The notes under the pieces: generated by a model
Seen by the model: only the letters and a program-made list of their open reading frames with translations
The model's database searches: none
What the model was told of the DNA's origin: nothing
Origin: Pandoraea fibrosis
Lineage (GTDB): Bacteria > Pseudomonadota > Gammaproteobacteria > Burkholderiales > Burkholderiaceae
Reading direction: 5' to 3'
Length of the DNA: 64,000 nt
NCBI RefSeq assembly: GCF_000807775.2
Contig: NZ_CP047385.1
Location: 5,084,001-5,148,000 of the forward strand
In this document: positions 28,390-37,817 of the stretch, one piece after another
Position numbering within the stretch: the stretch's first letter is position 1
Layout of the letters: each line of letters begins with the position of its first letter
Translations under genes and position numbers: made by a program

Positions 28390-29898
28390 GTGTCATCAAC
28401 CCGCCAACCTGCGCCCCCTCGCGCATCGGCCAAGGCCCATCCGGCACTGGCCCGTCTGAAAGATCCCGAATTACTCAAGTCCGACGCCTATATTGATGGC
28501 GCCTGGACGCCCGCCGACTCGCACGCGACCTTTGTCGTCAACGATCCGGCCACAGACGCCGACATCGCCCATGTTGCCGATCTGGGCGCGAAGGAGACGG
28601 AGCGCGCCCTGGTCGCCGCCGAAACCGCGCTGCCCGACTGGCGCCGCAAGACCGGTAAGGAACGTGCGCGCATCATGCGTCACTGGTTCGACCTCATCAT
28701 GCAGGCGCAGGACGACCTCGGCGCCATCATGACCGCCGAGCAAGGCAAGCCGCTGGCCGAGGCCAAAGGCGAGGTGGCTTATGGGGCGTCGTTCATCGAA
28801 TGGTTCGCGGAAGAGGCCAAGCGTATCGACGGCGACGTGCTCGGTTCGCCGGAAGGCGACAAGCGCCTGCTGGTACTCAAGCAGCCCATCGGCGTGTGCG
28901 CCTCGATTACGCCCTGGAATTTTCCGATCGCGATGATCACCCGCAAGATCGCGCCTGCGATTGCGGCGGGCTGCACGATTGTGGTCAAACCGGCGCGCCT
29001 CACCCCGTTGTCGGCATTGGCGCTCGCCGAACTCGCCGACCGCGCCGGGTTGCCCAGGGGCGTGTTCAATGTGGTGACGTCGAAGCACTCGTCGGACGTG
29101 GGCAACGTGCTCACCTCGAGCCCGCGGGTACGTCACCTGTCCTTTACGGGGTCCACACCGGTCGGCGCAAAACTCATGGAGCAATGCGCATCGACGATCA
29201 AGAAAGTGGCACTCGAACTCGGCGGCCTCGCGCCGTTCCTCGTCTTCGACGATGCGGACGTGGACGCGGCCGTCGAAGGTTGCATCGCCTCAAAGTTCCG
29301 CAATGCCGGGCAAACCTGTGTCTGCGCGAATCGCATTTACGCGCAGGACGGCATCTATGACGCCTTCGTCGAGAAACTCACCGCCGCGGTGAGCAAGCTG
29401 CGCGTGGGCAATGGGTTTGAACCGGGTGTCGCGATTGGCCCGCTTATCGAAGACGCCGCCGTGACGAAGGTCGAGCGCCACGTTGAAGATGCGCTCGCCA
29501 AGGGGGGACGTGTGACCGTGGGCGGCAAAGTGCTGCATGGCCGCTTTTTCGAGCCGACTGTGGTGGCGGACGCCAGCGCCGACATGCTCGTTGCGCAGGA
29601 GGAAACGTTCGGCCCGGTCGCGCCGGTCTTCCGTTTCAAGGACGAAGCGGACGGCATTCGTCTGGCCAACGCCTCCGACTTCGGGCTCGCGTCGTACTTC
29701 TTCGCCCGCGACGTTGGACGCGTCTGGCGTGTGGCCGAAGGCATCGAAGCCGGGATGGTCGGTATCAACACGGGTCTGATCTCGAACGAGGTAGCACCCT
29801 TCGGCGGTGTGAAGCAGTCGGGGCTGGGTCGTGAGGGCTCCAAGTACGGCATCGATGAATACCTTGAAATGAAGTATCTCTGCCTGGCCGGGATGTGA
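28390..29898 (+). CDS. gabD: NAD(P)+-dependent succinate-semialdehyde dehydrogenase
   Basis: A 502-residue aldehyde dehydrogenase of the GabD type, oxidising succinate semialdehyde to succinate. ITPWNFPIAMITRKIAPA, FTGSTPVGAKLM, the general-base Glu in LELGG (near residue 276) and the catalytic Cys in NAGQTCVCANR (near 310) are seen; the second Cys two residues on is a feature of redox-regulated SSADH. GabD usually reads ELGGNAPF, here ELGGLAPF. The start is GTG 28390 with GGAG eight bases ahead; the protein carries an N-terminal extension of about 20 residues. No gabT is adjacent. Confidence 0.9.
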   Translation: MSSTRQPAPPRASAKAHPALARLKDPELLKSDAYIDGAWTPADSHATFVVNDPATDADIAHVADLGAKETERALVAAETALPDWRRKTGKERARIMRHWFDLIMQAQDDLGAIMTAEQGKPLAEAKGEVAYGASFIEWFAEEAKRIDGDVLGSPEGDKRLLVLKQPIGVCASITPWNFPIAMITRKIAPAIAAGCTIVVKPARLTPLSALALAELADRAGLPRGVFNVVTSKHSSDVGNVLTSSPRVRHLSFTGSTPVGAKLMEQCASTIKKVALELGGLAPFLVFDDADVDAAVEGCIASKFRNAGQTCVCANRIYAQDGIYDAFVEKLTAAVSKLRVGNGFEPGVAIGPLIEDAAVTKVERHVEDALAKGGRVTVGGKVLHGRFFEPTVVADASADMLVAQEETFGPVAPVFRFKDEADGIRLANASDFGLASYFFARDVGRVWRVAEGIEAGMVGINTGLISNEVAPFGGVKQSGLGREGSKYGIDEYLEMKYLCLAGM

Positions 29899-30311
29899 AG
29901 GTCATCTGACCCTTTAACACTTTGTAATAGGCGCATTCCCACGTGGAGATCCGCGTCCTGACTGGCTTGCCCGCAATTCTCTGTAACGTCGCCCAACCGG
30001 ACGCCATCGGGAAAGTGTTACAAAGTCCCACAGAAGCAGGTCGCCTCGGGTAGAATCGCGCTTTTTTCGCGAACGGCGACTCCGACCCCAATTCGGGCAA
30101 TGCACGCTCCCCCGTGCAGCGCGACATGGGAACGGTCGATATTCGCGAAGCCGATCAACGGAAGTCGTGTCCGTCAGCGCCGCCCCCGCGCCGTCATACG
30201 CTTTGTGACGGTGACCGGCCTGCCGGCAGTTTGTCCGCCCTCGCGCAGCGTACCGCCCCGCCCTCATCGGGGCCGGTGCCCTGCTCCCCCCGGGCGTGGA
30301 GAAGACATCGA
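29899..30311. other. 413-bp intergenic region before the APC permease
   Basis: No credible gene. It contains a 9-bp inverted pair, ACTTTGTAA (29919-29927) and TTACAAAGT (30018-30026), 90 bp apart. A TAGAAT at 30051-30056 is a plausible -10 box for the permease gene, which would leave a 5' UTR of about 250 nt. Confidence 0.45.
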
Positions 30312-31928
30312 ATGGATAACAATCAATCCCTCATGCGCAACATCGGGCCGTTTGCCCTGATGTTGACCGGGCTCGGCTCGATCATCGGTTCGGGCTGGCT
30401 GTTTGGCGCCTGGAAAGCTGCCAAGATTGCGGGCCCCGCCGCCCTTCTCGCCTGGATCATTGGCGCTATCGTGATTCTGGCCATCGCACTCACCTACGCC
30501 GAACTGGGCGCGATGTTCCCCGAATCGGGCGGCATGGTGCGTTATTCGCGTTATTCGCACGGCAGCCTGGTCGGCTTCATCGCGGCCTGGGCCAACTGGA
30601 TCGCTATCGTGTCGGTAATTCCGATCGAGGCCGAAGCGTCGATTCAGTACATGAGCACATGGCCATACGACTGGGCGCACAGCCTGTTCGTGGATGGCAC
30701 ACTCACCACGAGTGGCCTCGTGCTCTCGGCGCTGCTCGTGATCGTCTATTTCATGTTGAACTACTGGGGCGTGAAACTCTTCGCTCGCGCCAACACGGCG
30801 ATCACGCTGTTCAAGTTCGCGATTCCGGCTCTGACGATTGCGGGTCTGATGATTGCGGGCTTCCACCCGGGCAACTTCAATCTGGTGGAGCACGGCGGCT
30901 TCGCGCCGAACGGCATGTCGGCTGTACTCACGGCTGTTGCCACGTCAGGCATTGTGTTTGCGTTCAACGGCTTTCAGAGTCCGGTGAATCTCGCAGGCGA
31001 AGCACGCGATCCGGGCCGCAGTATTCCGTTCGCGGTGGTCGGCTCGATCCTGCTCGCAACCGTGATCTATTTGCTGCTGCAAGTCGCCTACATCGGGGCA
31101 CTGACTCCCGAACATCTGGCAGGCGGCTGGCACATGGTGAGCTTCAGTTCACCGTTTGCCGAACTGGCAATTGCCCTGGGCCTGAACTGGCTCGCCATCG
31201 TGCTCTACTTCGACGCGTTCCTGAGCCCAAGCGGCACCGGCACCACGTATATGGCCACCACGAGCCGCATGATCTACGCGATGGAACGCAACCGCACGTT
31301 GCCCGAAATCTTCGGCCGCGTGCACCCGCTGTACGGCGTGCCACGCCCAGCCATGTGGTTCAATCTGGCGATCTCGTTCATCTTCATGTTCTTCTTCCGT
31401 GGCTGGGACTCGCTCGCCGCCGTGATTTCGGTGGCCACGGTGATCTCGTACCTGACCGGCCCAATCAGTGTGATGGCGCTGCGTCGCGCAGCCCCGGAGA
31501 TGGATCGCCCGCTCCGTCTGCCAGGACTGTCGCTGATTGCGCCGTTCGCCTTCGTCTGCGCTTCGCTGATTCTTTACTGGGCACGCTGGCCACTCACCGG
31601 TCAGATCATCGTGCTGGTCGTCGTGGCGCTGCCGGTCTATTTTTACTATCAGGCGAAGGACAAATGGCAAGGCTTCGGCCGCGACCTCAAGGCGTCGTGG
31701 TGGCTGATCAGCTATCTGCCCGTGATGGCGCTCTGCTCGTTTATCGGTAGCAAGGAATTTGGCGGTATCGGCCTGCTGCCCTACGGCTGGGACATGGTGA
31801 TCGTGGCAGCGCTCTCTCTCGCCTTCTATCACTGGGGCGTCAAGGCCGGATGGCGCACGCCCTACCTCGCCGAGGAACGCGAGCAAGACGCAGCCAGCAT
31901 GGAAGGCATGCCCGCGCTCTCTCACTAA
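30312..31928 (+). CDS. APC-family amino acid permease
   Basis: A 538-residue inner-membrane transporter with about 12-14 hydrophobic segments. GLGSIIGSGWLFGAWKAAKIAGPAA is the APC helix-1 substrate-binding signature and ALTYAELGAMFPESGGMVRY that of helix 3. The long form with a C-terminal extension resembles aspartate:proton symporters (AspP/YveA), but substrate is inferred only. GGAG upstream supports ATG 30312; open frame extends further upstream without a ribosome binding site. It is followed by a large inverted repeat rather than a classical terminator. Confidence 0.85.
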   Translation: MDNNQSLMRNIGPFALMLTGLGSIIGSGWLFGAWKAAKIAGPAALLAWIIGAIVILAIALTYAELGAMFPESGGMVRYSRYSHGSLVGFIAAWANWIAIVSVIPIEAEASIQYMSTWPYDWAHSLFVDGTLTTSGLVLSALLVIVYFMLNYWGVKLFARANTAITLFKFAIPALTIAGLMIAGFHPGNFNLVEHGGFAPNGMSAVLTAVATSGIVFAFNGFQSPVNLAGEARDPGRSIPFAVVGSILLATVIYLLLQVAYIGALTPEHLAGGWHMVSFSSPFAELAIALGLNWLAIVLYFDAFLSPSGTGTTYMATTSRMIYAMERNRTLPEIFGRVHPLYGVPRPAMWFNLAISFIFMFFFRGWDSLAAVISVATVISYLTGPISVMALRRAAPEMDRPLRLPGLSLIAPFAFVCASLILYWARWPLTGQIIVLVVVALPVYFYYQAKDKWQGFGRDLKASWWLISYLPVMALCSFIGSKEFGGIGLLPYGWDMVIVAALSLAFYHWGVKAGWRTPYLAEEREQDAASMEGMPALSH

Positions 31929-31983
31929 GCTCGTGTTTTTTCTGTCTGTCTTCGGGGGATGCTCTCAACACCTCCCCCCAGAC

Positions 31984-32048
31984 GGACCGGGGCCCCTTTC
32001 CGCCTCTCAGACATAAACCCAACTCGCTGCAGAAAGGGGCCCCGGTCC
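31984..32048. repeat. 17-bp perfect inverted repeat with a 31-nt loop
   Basis: GGACCGGGGCCCCTTTC (31984-32000) and its exact complement GAAAGGGGCCCCGGTCC (32032-32048). The arms flank a 31-nt unstructured, C/A-rich loop. It lies in the gap between convergent genes (permease and EAL-GGDEF). No T tract follows on either strand. As RNA this would be an extremely stable 17-bp helix. Confidence 0.8.
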
Positions 32049-32150
32049 ATCCCCCTCCACGCCCTCAGCACTTCCACCGAAACCCTCCCCCTCTTTCAAC
32101 ATTTCACGCTGTTTGGGGGCGTCTTCATTCGCCTTTTTTTTCGGTCTCGC

Positions 32151-34043
32151 TTATCGGTGCGCGCGCCGACGTTCGATGAACAAGCTGTTGCCCAGCGCCC
32201 GCTTCGCCATCTTCTTTGCGTCAGCCGCCGCCGCCGATACTTCCACATGTGACGGGAAGCTCTCAGGGGTGACCGCCACTACACCAATCGACAAGCTCGT
32301 GATCGGATGGAAAATCACCATGCCACGACGATCCTCCGCCTCAAACCCTCCCGCCGCAATCTGATCCGGATGGAAGTATTCCGTCACCGCTTCTCCAAAT
32401 CGCGTGAGCGCTTCCCGGCATCGCGCCTCCCAATCCGGACTGCGAAATAGAATCAGAAAGTCGTCGCCGCCAATGTGCCCAAGGAAATCCCGCTCGGGAT
32501 TGCGCACCGCCATCAGGACTCGCGCGACCAGTTGAATCAAGTCGTCGCCGCGTCGATAGCCGAATACGTCGTTGAACGGCTTGAAGTTGTCGAGATCGAC
32601 ATAGCACGCATGGAACGACTGCCGCTCGCCAATCATGCGATCCATGTAGTCATCGATCGGTACATTGCCCGGCAACAACGTCAACGGATTCGCGTAACGC
32701 GCCGCATCCAGCTGCATATCGGTGATGTGACGCATGAGCGCATGGCCCTGCGCGACACCAAAATATCGCCCCTGATCCGTCACGATGAATCCCGCCGCAA
32801 TCTGCCGACTCGCGCCCTCGGCAATCATGCGACTCAAATCTTCCATGCGCGCAGTCTTGTCGAACGTGAGCGGACGCGGCTCCATCACCGCAGAACATGG
32901 CTTGCGGCCATATAACTCTCGCGTGAACGGGCGCGCGAACCGGCCAATGAGCGAAGCGCGTCCAATCAATCCCACCGCGCGATCACGCTCGACCACCGGC
33001 AGGACCTCCAGCGCCGGATCACTCTCGAAACGCGCCACTACATCCTCGCTACGCGTGTCTGGCGACACCGGCTCGACATACGCGGCAATGCGCTCGAGCG
33101 TCACATTGCCCGAACCCAGTTGGCCTGGCTGCTGGTGCACGTAGGCACGACGCTCGTTCACGACTTCCTGCACGTTGGCCGTGATCGCCCGCTGCGGCTG
33201 CGCTTCCGGACGCGCAATGAAGTACCCCTGGCCGAGGAAGATGCCAAGATCGCGCACGACCTGCAGTTCTTCGGCGTGTTCGATACCTTCGGCAATGACG
33301 CGCGTGCCGCTGGTCTCCGCGATCTGCCGTATCGAGCGCACGAACTGAAGTTTGACGGTGTCGCTATCGATACCGTCGACGAAATGCCGGTCGATCTTGA
33401 CGTAGTCGGGTCGCAGCTCGGACCAGAGTCTGAGGCTGGCGTAGCCCTCACCCATGTCGTCCAGCGCCACTTCGAAGCCCAGTGCACGATACGCGGCGAG
33501 CGAGGCCCGTGTGCTCGCCAGATCGAGTGTCGGCGCATGCTCGGTCAGTTCGAGCACCACGCGCTCGGGCGCGAGGCGGAACGACTGGAGCATGGCGAAC
33601 GTCTCGTCGAGCCCCAACGATTCGCTCACACCACCACCCGGTTGCGCTCGGGTGACGGGACCAATATTCAGGAACAGACGTTCAGGCAGATTCTGTTCGA
33701 CGAATCCGCGCAGCACCGCGCGGCGACACGCCAGTTCGAGCGGACCGACCAGTCCATGCCGACGCGCGGCGGCAAACAACGCCATCGGCGAGTGAATCGA
33801 TGTGCCAGCCGGCCCTCGCACCAACCCCTCGTATCCGGCGATTTCGGATGTCCGGAAGTCGAGAATCGGCTGAAATACGCAGGTCAGGCCAATGCCTTCG
33901 CATAGCTCGGCGAGCAAGACGCTCTCGTCGGGATCGGCATACGGTGAGGCAGCGCTGGCAGGCGAGGATTTCGCTTCGCGCGATGCGCCGGGCGTGTCGA
34001 GGCGCTCCGACGGACGTGTCGCGACAGGCGGGAGAGGGTTCAA
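32151..34043 (-). CDS. EAL-CBS-CBS-GGDEF cyclic-di-GMP protein
   Basis: About 630 residues, cytoplasmic. An EAL domain (about 40-290) retains the metal and catalytic set: YEGLVRG, LNIGP, ELTE, LDDMGEGYASL, VKIDRHFVDG, AEGIEH and GQGY. Two CBS-like repeats follow (about 300-420), then a diguanylate cyclase domain (about 440-620) with HIGGDDFLILF, so the active-site motif is GGDDF instead of GGDEF. A phosphodiesterase with a sensory or weak cyclase domain is the likely reading. TTG 34043 has GGAG six bases ahead and is chosen; a second TTG at 34121 would add 26 residues. Confidence 0.85.
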   Translation of the reverse strand: MNPLPPVATRPSERLDTPGASREAKSSPASAASPYADPDESVLLAELCEGIGLTCVFQPILDFRTSEIAGYEGLVRGPAGTSIHSPMALFAAARRHGLVGPLELACRRAVLRGFVEQNLPERLFLNIGPVTRAQPGGGVSESLGLDETFAMLQSFRLAPERVVLELTEHAPTLDLASTRASLAAYRALGFEVALDDMGEGYASLRLWSELRPDYVKIDRHFVDGIDSDTVKLQFVRSIRQIAETSGTRVIAEGIEHAEELQVVRDLGIFLGQGYFIARPEAQPQRAITANVQEVVNERRAYVHQQPGQLGSGNVTLERIAAYVEPVSPDTRSEDVVARFESDPALEVLPVVERDRAVGLIGRASLIGRFARPFTRELYGRKPCSAVMEPRPLTFDKTARMEDLSRMIAEGASRQIAAGFIVTDQGRYFGVAQGHALMRHITDMQLDAARYANPLTLLPGNVPIDDYMDRMIGERQSFHACYVDLDNFKPFNDVFGYRRGDDLIQLVARVLMAVRNPERDFLGHIGGDDFLILFRSPDWEARCREALTRFGEAVTEYFHPDQIAAGGFEAEDRRGMVIFHPITSLSIGVVAVTPESFPSHVEVSAAAADAKKMAKRALGNSLFIERRRAHR

Positions 34044-34380
34044 CTGAGACTCCGTAATTCGGTGCGGTGCGCCGCCATCATGCAAACTGCAATGCGTTGT
34101 GCGGGCATGTATCGGGCGCAATCCTGCGCGCCGAAGGCAAGTGCGCTCCGATGAAGTGTCTCACCCGTATTCCCCGTGCTTCGCGTGCGGTAGCTGCTCT
34201 GTGGCCCATATCCGCGTCTTGTGACGGTGCCCGCAGGCACCCTCTTTTACTTGGCACTCAGGCTATCGCCGTTTTTTGACAGAACGGTGACAGTGCCGGA
34301 ATTGCCACACACCCGGAGACCGCCAAATCCCGGCATATCACCTGACAGAAAAGCTCACCGCGTCGGGCCGATCTCCGACA
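34044..34380. other. Intergenic region between metQ and the EAL-GGDEF gene
   Basis: Both neighbours are on the minus strand. No credible gene is seen. It should contain the EAL-GGDEF promoter. A GGTGCC/GGCACC hairpin with CGCA loop near 34229-34244 is followed on the plus strand by CTCTTTT, but no plus-strand gene precedes it. Confidence 0.4.
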
Positions 34381-34388
34381 CCGGGACG

Positions 34389-34421
34389 AAAAAAAACGGC
34401 AACGCCGCAAAGCGTTGCCGT
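34389..34421 (-). terminator. Terminator of metNIQ
   Basis: On the minus strand ACGGCAACGC, six-base loop, GCGTTGCCGT, then a run of eight T (34396-34389). It lies 43 nt after the metQ stop. Confidence 0.92.
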
Positions 34422-34463
34422 GTCTTGTGGTCGCCTCCATGCTCTGGAGCAACCGTCGGGAAC

Positions 34464-35276
34464 TTACCAGGCCGTCACGACCGAGCCACCGAATTTCTGC
34501 TCGATGAATGCCTTCACTTCCGGCGAGTGGTAAGCCTTGATCAGCTTGGCCACCCACGGCTTGCTCTTGTCGGCGGTACGAATGACCAGCACGTTGGCAT
34601 ACGGGCCGTTGGCGTCTTCGATGGCGAGCGAATCGCGTTTCGGGTTCAGGCCGGCTTCCATCGCGAAGTTGGTGTTGATGACGGCCACGGCCACGTCGTC
34701 AAGCGAGCGCGGCAGTTGAGCAGCGTCCAGTTCTACGAACTTCAGCTTTTTCGGGTTCTCGACCACGTCGAGCGGCGTTGCCTTCAGACCGGCATCGGCA
34801 CGCAGCTTGAGCAGGCCCTGCTTTTGCAGCAACAGCAGCGCACGGCCGCCATTGGTCGGATCGTTCGGCAGCGACACTTTGTCGCCCGACTTGAGATCGG
34901 CCAGCGACTTGAGCTTCTTCGAGTAGATGCCCATCGGGAAGATCACGGTCTTGGCGATCGACTCGAGCTTGTAGCCACGGTCTTTCACTTGCGCGTCGAG
35001 GTACGGCTGGTGCTGGTAGCTGTTCACATCCAGATCGCCCGACGACAGTGCGGCATTCGGCTGCACGTAATCGCTGAATTCGATGACCTTGATGTTCAGG
35101 CCGTCCTTGGCCGCCACTTTTTTCACTTCATCGAAGATCTGGGCGTGCGGGCCGCCCGTGACACCGACCTTCAGGTTGATGGCATCGGCTGCGGCAGCAG
35201 GCGCGGCGAATTGGGTGGCGAAGACCGTAGCGGCACCGACGCCGGCCAGCAGCTTGAAAATCTTACGACGTTGCAT
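34464..35276 (-). CDS. metQ: D-/L-methionine ABC transporter binding protein MetQ
   Basis: A 270-residue periplasmic methionine-binding protein: signal peptide of about 29 residues ending in AAA (no lipobox Cys), then LKVGVTGGPHAQIFDEVKKVA and VIEFSDYVQPNAALSSGDLDVNSYQHQPYL, strong NlpA/MetQ signatures. NDPTNGGRALLLLQ and AVAVINTNFAMEAGL are further family stretches. The gene is last in metN-metI-metQ, 61 bp after metI, and ends at a strong terminator. Confidence 0.95.
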   Translation of the reverse strand: MQRRKIFKLLAGVGAATVFATQFAAPAAAADAINLKVGVTGGPHAQIFDEVKKVAAKDGLNIKVIEFSDYVQPNAALSSGDLDVNSYQHQPYLDAQVKDRGYKLESIAKTVIFPMGIYSKKLKSLADLKSGDKVSLPNDPTNGGRALLLLQKQGLLKLRADAGLKATPLDVVENPKKLKFVELDAAQLPRSLDDVAVAVINTNFAMEAGLNPKRDSLAIEDANGPYANVLVIRTADKSKPWVAKLIKAYHSPEVKAFIEQKFGGSVVTAW

Positions 35277-35337
35277 AGAAAACCTCGCGTGTGTGTGAAG
35301 TGCCGGTTCGCCGGCGACGTTGTTATACGAAGCGTGA

Positions 35338-35991
35338 TTACTTATGGCTCAGACGGCGCACCAGCCAGTCGCCGAACGTCTGCACCAGTTGCACAAAGAC
35401 AATCAGGATCAGCACGACAGTGATCATGACTTCCGGCAGGAAGCGTTGATACCCGTATCGGATGCCCAGATCGCCCAGACCGCCGCCCCCGATGGCGCCG
35501 GCCATCGCCGAGTAGCCGACGAGACTCACGAACGTGATCGTCAGGCCCGCCACGATACCGGGCAATGCCTCGGGCAGCAGCACCTTCATGACGATCTGAC
35601 CGGTTGTCGCGCCCATCGATTGAGCCGCTTCGATGAGGCCACGGTCGACCTCGCGCAGCGCGGTCTCCACCAGACGCGCCACGAACGGTGCAGCAGCAAT
35701 GGTCAGCGGCACCACGGCGGCCATCGTGCCGATGGACGAACCGACGATGAGTCGCGTGAACGGAATCACGGCTACGAGCAGGATGATGAACGGTGTCGAG
35801 CGCACGGCGTTGACGATGATGCCGACGATGCGATTGGTCGGCAGGTTCTGCAACACGCCATTACGATCCGTCAGATACAGCAGCACGCCAAGCGGCACGC
35901 CAACGACCGCACCAATCAGGCCGGAAATCCCGACCATGATGAGCGTCTCCCAGAACGAGGAGACGAACAGATCGAACATTTCACTCCACAT
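35338..35991 (-). CDS. metI: Methionine ABC transporter permease MetI
   Basis: A 217-residue inner-membrane permease with five to six hydrophobic segments. [25 protein letters not shown] and the coupling loop [22 protein letters not shown] are MetI hallmarks. Its start overlaps the metN stop by 11 bp, so the two are translationally coupled. Confidence 0.95.
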   Translation of the reverse strand: MWSEMFDLFVSSFWETLIMVGISGLIGAVVGVPLGVLLYLTDRNGVLQNLPTNRIVGIIVNAVRSTPFIILLVAVIPFTRLIVGSSIGTMAAVVPLTIAAAPFVARLVETALREVDRGLIEAAQSMGATTGQIVMKVLLPEALPGIVAGLTITFVSLVGYSAMAGAIGGGGLGDLGIRYGYQRFLPEVMITVVLILIVFVQLVQTFGDWLVRRLSHK

Positions 35992-37015
35992 GGCTCAGCT
36001 CCTCAACGACAACGCCCTGACTGGCGAGGAACGCCATGGCTTCGGCCACGCGGGCCGGGGTGCCGCCCGCCAGGACGGCGAGCGATCCGAAGGCCTGCCC
36101 CTGGATCTCGTCGATCTGGCCATGCAGGATATTGAAATCGAGTTCGTAGCGGCGAATCGCCTCGGACAGCAGCGGCTGATCCACACCCGCGCCGGAAAAC
36201 GCCAGACGATACAGATGGTCGTGGCCATTGCCGATGCGCGATGCGACACGTTCGCGAACGCCCTCGGGCAATTCCTGTGCGATCACGTCACCGATGAGCG
36301 CACGCGTGACTTCGTGGCGCGGGCGCAGGAACACGTCGATCACCCGCCCCTGCTCAACCACACGGCCGGCGTCGAGCACGGCAACACGGTCACATACCTG
36401 CTTGATGACCTCCATCTGGTGCGTAATCAGCACGACGGTCAGTCCCAGCTCGCGATTGATTCGCTTGAGCAGTTCAAGAATCGAACGCGTGGTCTCGGGG
36501 TCGAGCGCCGACGTGGCCTCGTCCGAAAGCAATACCTGCGGCTCGCTCGCGAGCGCACGGGCAATCCCTACACGCTGCTTCTGACCACCGGAGATCTGCG
36601 CCGGATAACGATCCTTCTGCGCCGTCAGGCCCACGAGTTCGAGCAACGGCAACACCTTCGCACGAATCTCGGCAGCCGACATGCCCGCCAGCTCCAGCGG
36701 CAGCGCCACGTTGTCGTAGACGGTGCGCGAGCTAAGCAAGTTGAAGTGCTGGAAGATCATGCCGATGCGACGGCGCGCCTGACGCAACTCGTCCGAGGAC
36801 AACGACGTCAGATCCTGGCCGTCCACGCGCACTGTGCCGTCGCTCGGGCGATTGAGCAGGTTGATCACGCGCACAAGCGTGCTCTTGCCGGCGCCGCTTC
36901 GGCCAATGATGCCGAAAACTTCGCCGCGCTCGATCGACAGGCTGATATTGGAAAGCGCGTCGATCGGCCCCTTGGGTCCAGCAAATCGCTGGGTAATGTT
37001 CTGGAGTTCGATCAT
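35981..37015 (-). CDS. metN: Methionine ABC transporter ATPase MetN
   Basis: A 344-residue ATPase. Walker [10 protein letters not shown], signature [15 protein letters not shown], Walker [13 protein letters not shown] and switch His in ITHQ are seen; the C-terminal 100 residues form the NIL regulatory domain that binds methionine and inhibits transport. ATG 37015 gives the standard [11 protein letters not shown] start. There is no good ribosome binding site; instead a GC hairpin plus seven T sits directly against the start codon. Confidence 0.94.
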   Translation of the reverse strand: MIELQNITQRFAGPKGPIDALSNISLSIERGEVFGIIGRSGAGKSTLVRVINLLNRPSDGTVRVDGQDLTSLSSDELRQARRRIGMIFQHFNLLSSRTVYDNVALPLELAGMSAAEIRAKVLPLLELVGLTAQKDRYPAQISGGQKQRVGIARALASEPQVLLSDEATSALDPETTRSILELLKRINRELGLTVVLITHQMEVIKQVCDRVAVLDAGRVVEQGRVIDVFLRPRHEVTRALIGDVIAQELPEGVRERVASRIGNGHDHLYRLAFSGAGVDQPLLSEAIRRYELDFNILHGQIDEIQGQAFGSLAVLAGGTPARVAEAMAFLASQGVVVEELSHVE

Positions 37016-37017
37016 GC

Positions 37018-37056
37018 AAAAAAATGGCAGCCCCACTGCCTGAACTGCTCGCAGTG
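37018..37056 (-). promoter_or_regulatory. Possible attenuator at the metN start
   Basis: On the minus strand GGCAG (37040-37036), five-base loop, CTGCC (37030-37026), then ATTTTTTT, ending two bases before the metN ATG. An alternative helix, CACTGC (37056-37051) with GCAGTG (37039-37034), uses the same GCAG bases and would prevent the terminator. The terminator stem is only 5 bp. Confidence 0.4.
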
Positions 37057-37375
37057 CCGCCGCCTTGACCCGGTATATAGCGCAAAGGCGACATTCTAGC
37101 CCATGCATCTAAATAGTTGAAAATAATAAAATTTGATCTCTTTATACCGGATTTCGCCTTAAGTAAGGGTTGCCCGGCGATGGCGAAACGAGAGGTCGTC
37201 GCCGCGTGCCGCAATGCAACAAGAAACGGGAGCGCAGCAGGATGCCTGCCCTCTCAAACGGGAAAAAGTGAGGTGATTGCGCTAATCGGAAGTTCGATTC
37301 CCGAAGCATGGGAATAGGAGGCGAGGCGGGATGTCTGCACCGGATCGCCTCGGCAATCCGGAAAATGGGGAAATG
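37057..37375. other. Intergenic region upstream of metN
   Basis: No credible gene; the short plus-strand frames lack ribosome binding sites and family resemblance. A minus-strand TAGAAT at 37098-37093 with a poor -35 (TTTCAA, 18-bp spacing) is the best promoter candidate for metNIQ. The base composition at 37105-37150 is AT-rich. Confidence 0.4.
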
Positions 37376-37798
37376 TCAGGCCTGCCGGCTGGAGGCAAAA
37401 TCGTCGAGCACTTCGATCACGCGGTCGAATTCCAATGACTTGTCGAAGAAGTACTGCACACCCAACTGCTGGCAACGTTTGCGATACGTCGCCAATGCGT
37501 AGTTCGTCAGCACAATGGCCATGAGTTGCGGCAACAGGCCTGCGTCGTGCAGATACGACAGCACGTCCATGCCCGAGCCGCGCCGCAATTGAATATCGAC
37601 AATCACCGCGTCGAACTGGTCTTCCTTCAATGTGCGAACCGCGTCGTCAGCAGTCTCCGCCACACCTGCCACCTGAAGCATCCCGGTCGACCCGAGCGCT
37701 TCGGACAGGCTCTCGCGAATTACCGCCGAGTCTTCGATCAACAGCACCTTGAGGGGCAAACCGGACCCCGTATGCGTTGCCGCGTTCCCGGTTGACAT
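37376..37798 (-). CDS. Stand-alone response-regulator receiver domain
   Basis: A 140-residue protein that is a single CheY-like receiver with no output domain. Acidic pair ED (22-23), phospho-acceptor Asp near residue 68 (AVIVDIQL), TNYA and the conserved Lys in FFDKS are present, so it should be phosphorylatable. It follows the NarL-type regulator by 19 bp and is probably co-transcribed. It could be a phosphate sink or a second target of the CHASE3 kinase encoded 2 kb away. ATG 37798 is preferred over the adjoining GTG. Confidence 0.85.
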   Translation of the reverse strand: MSTGNAATHTGSGLPLKVLLIEDSAVIRESLSEALGSTGMLQVAGVAETADDAVRTLKEDQFDAVIVDIQLRRGSGMDVLSYLHDAGLLPQLMAIVLTNYALATYRKRCQQLGVQYFFDKSLEFDRVIEVLDDFASSRQA

Positions 37799-37817
37799 CA
37801 CAAGCCTCTCTTTTCCA

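Noticed and set aside
37117..37317. 66-codon open frame upstream of metN
   Set aside because: No ribosome binding site, no family resemblance, and the first part is in an AT-rich promoter-like stretch.
37270..37320. tRNA gene suggested by a T-loop-like GTTCGATTCC
   Set aside because: No matching D-arm, anticodon arm or acceptor stem surrounds it.
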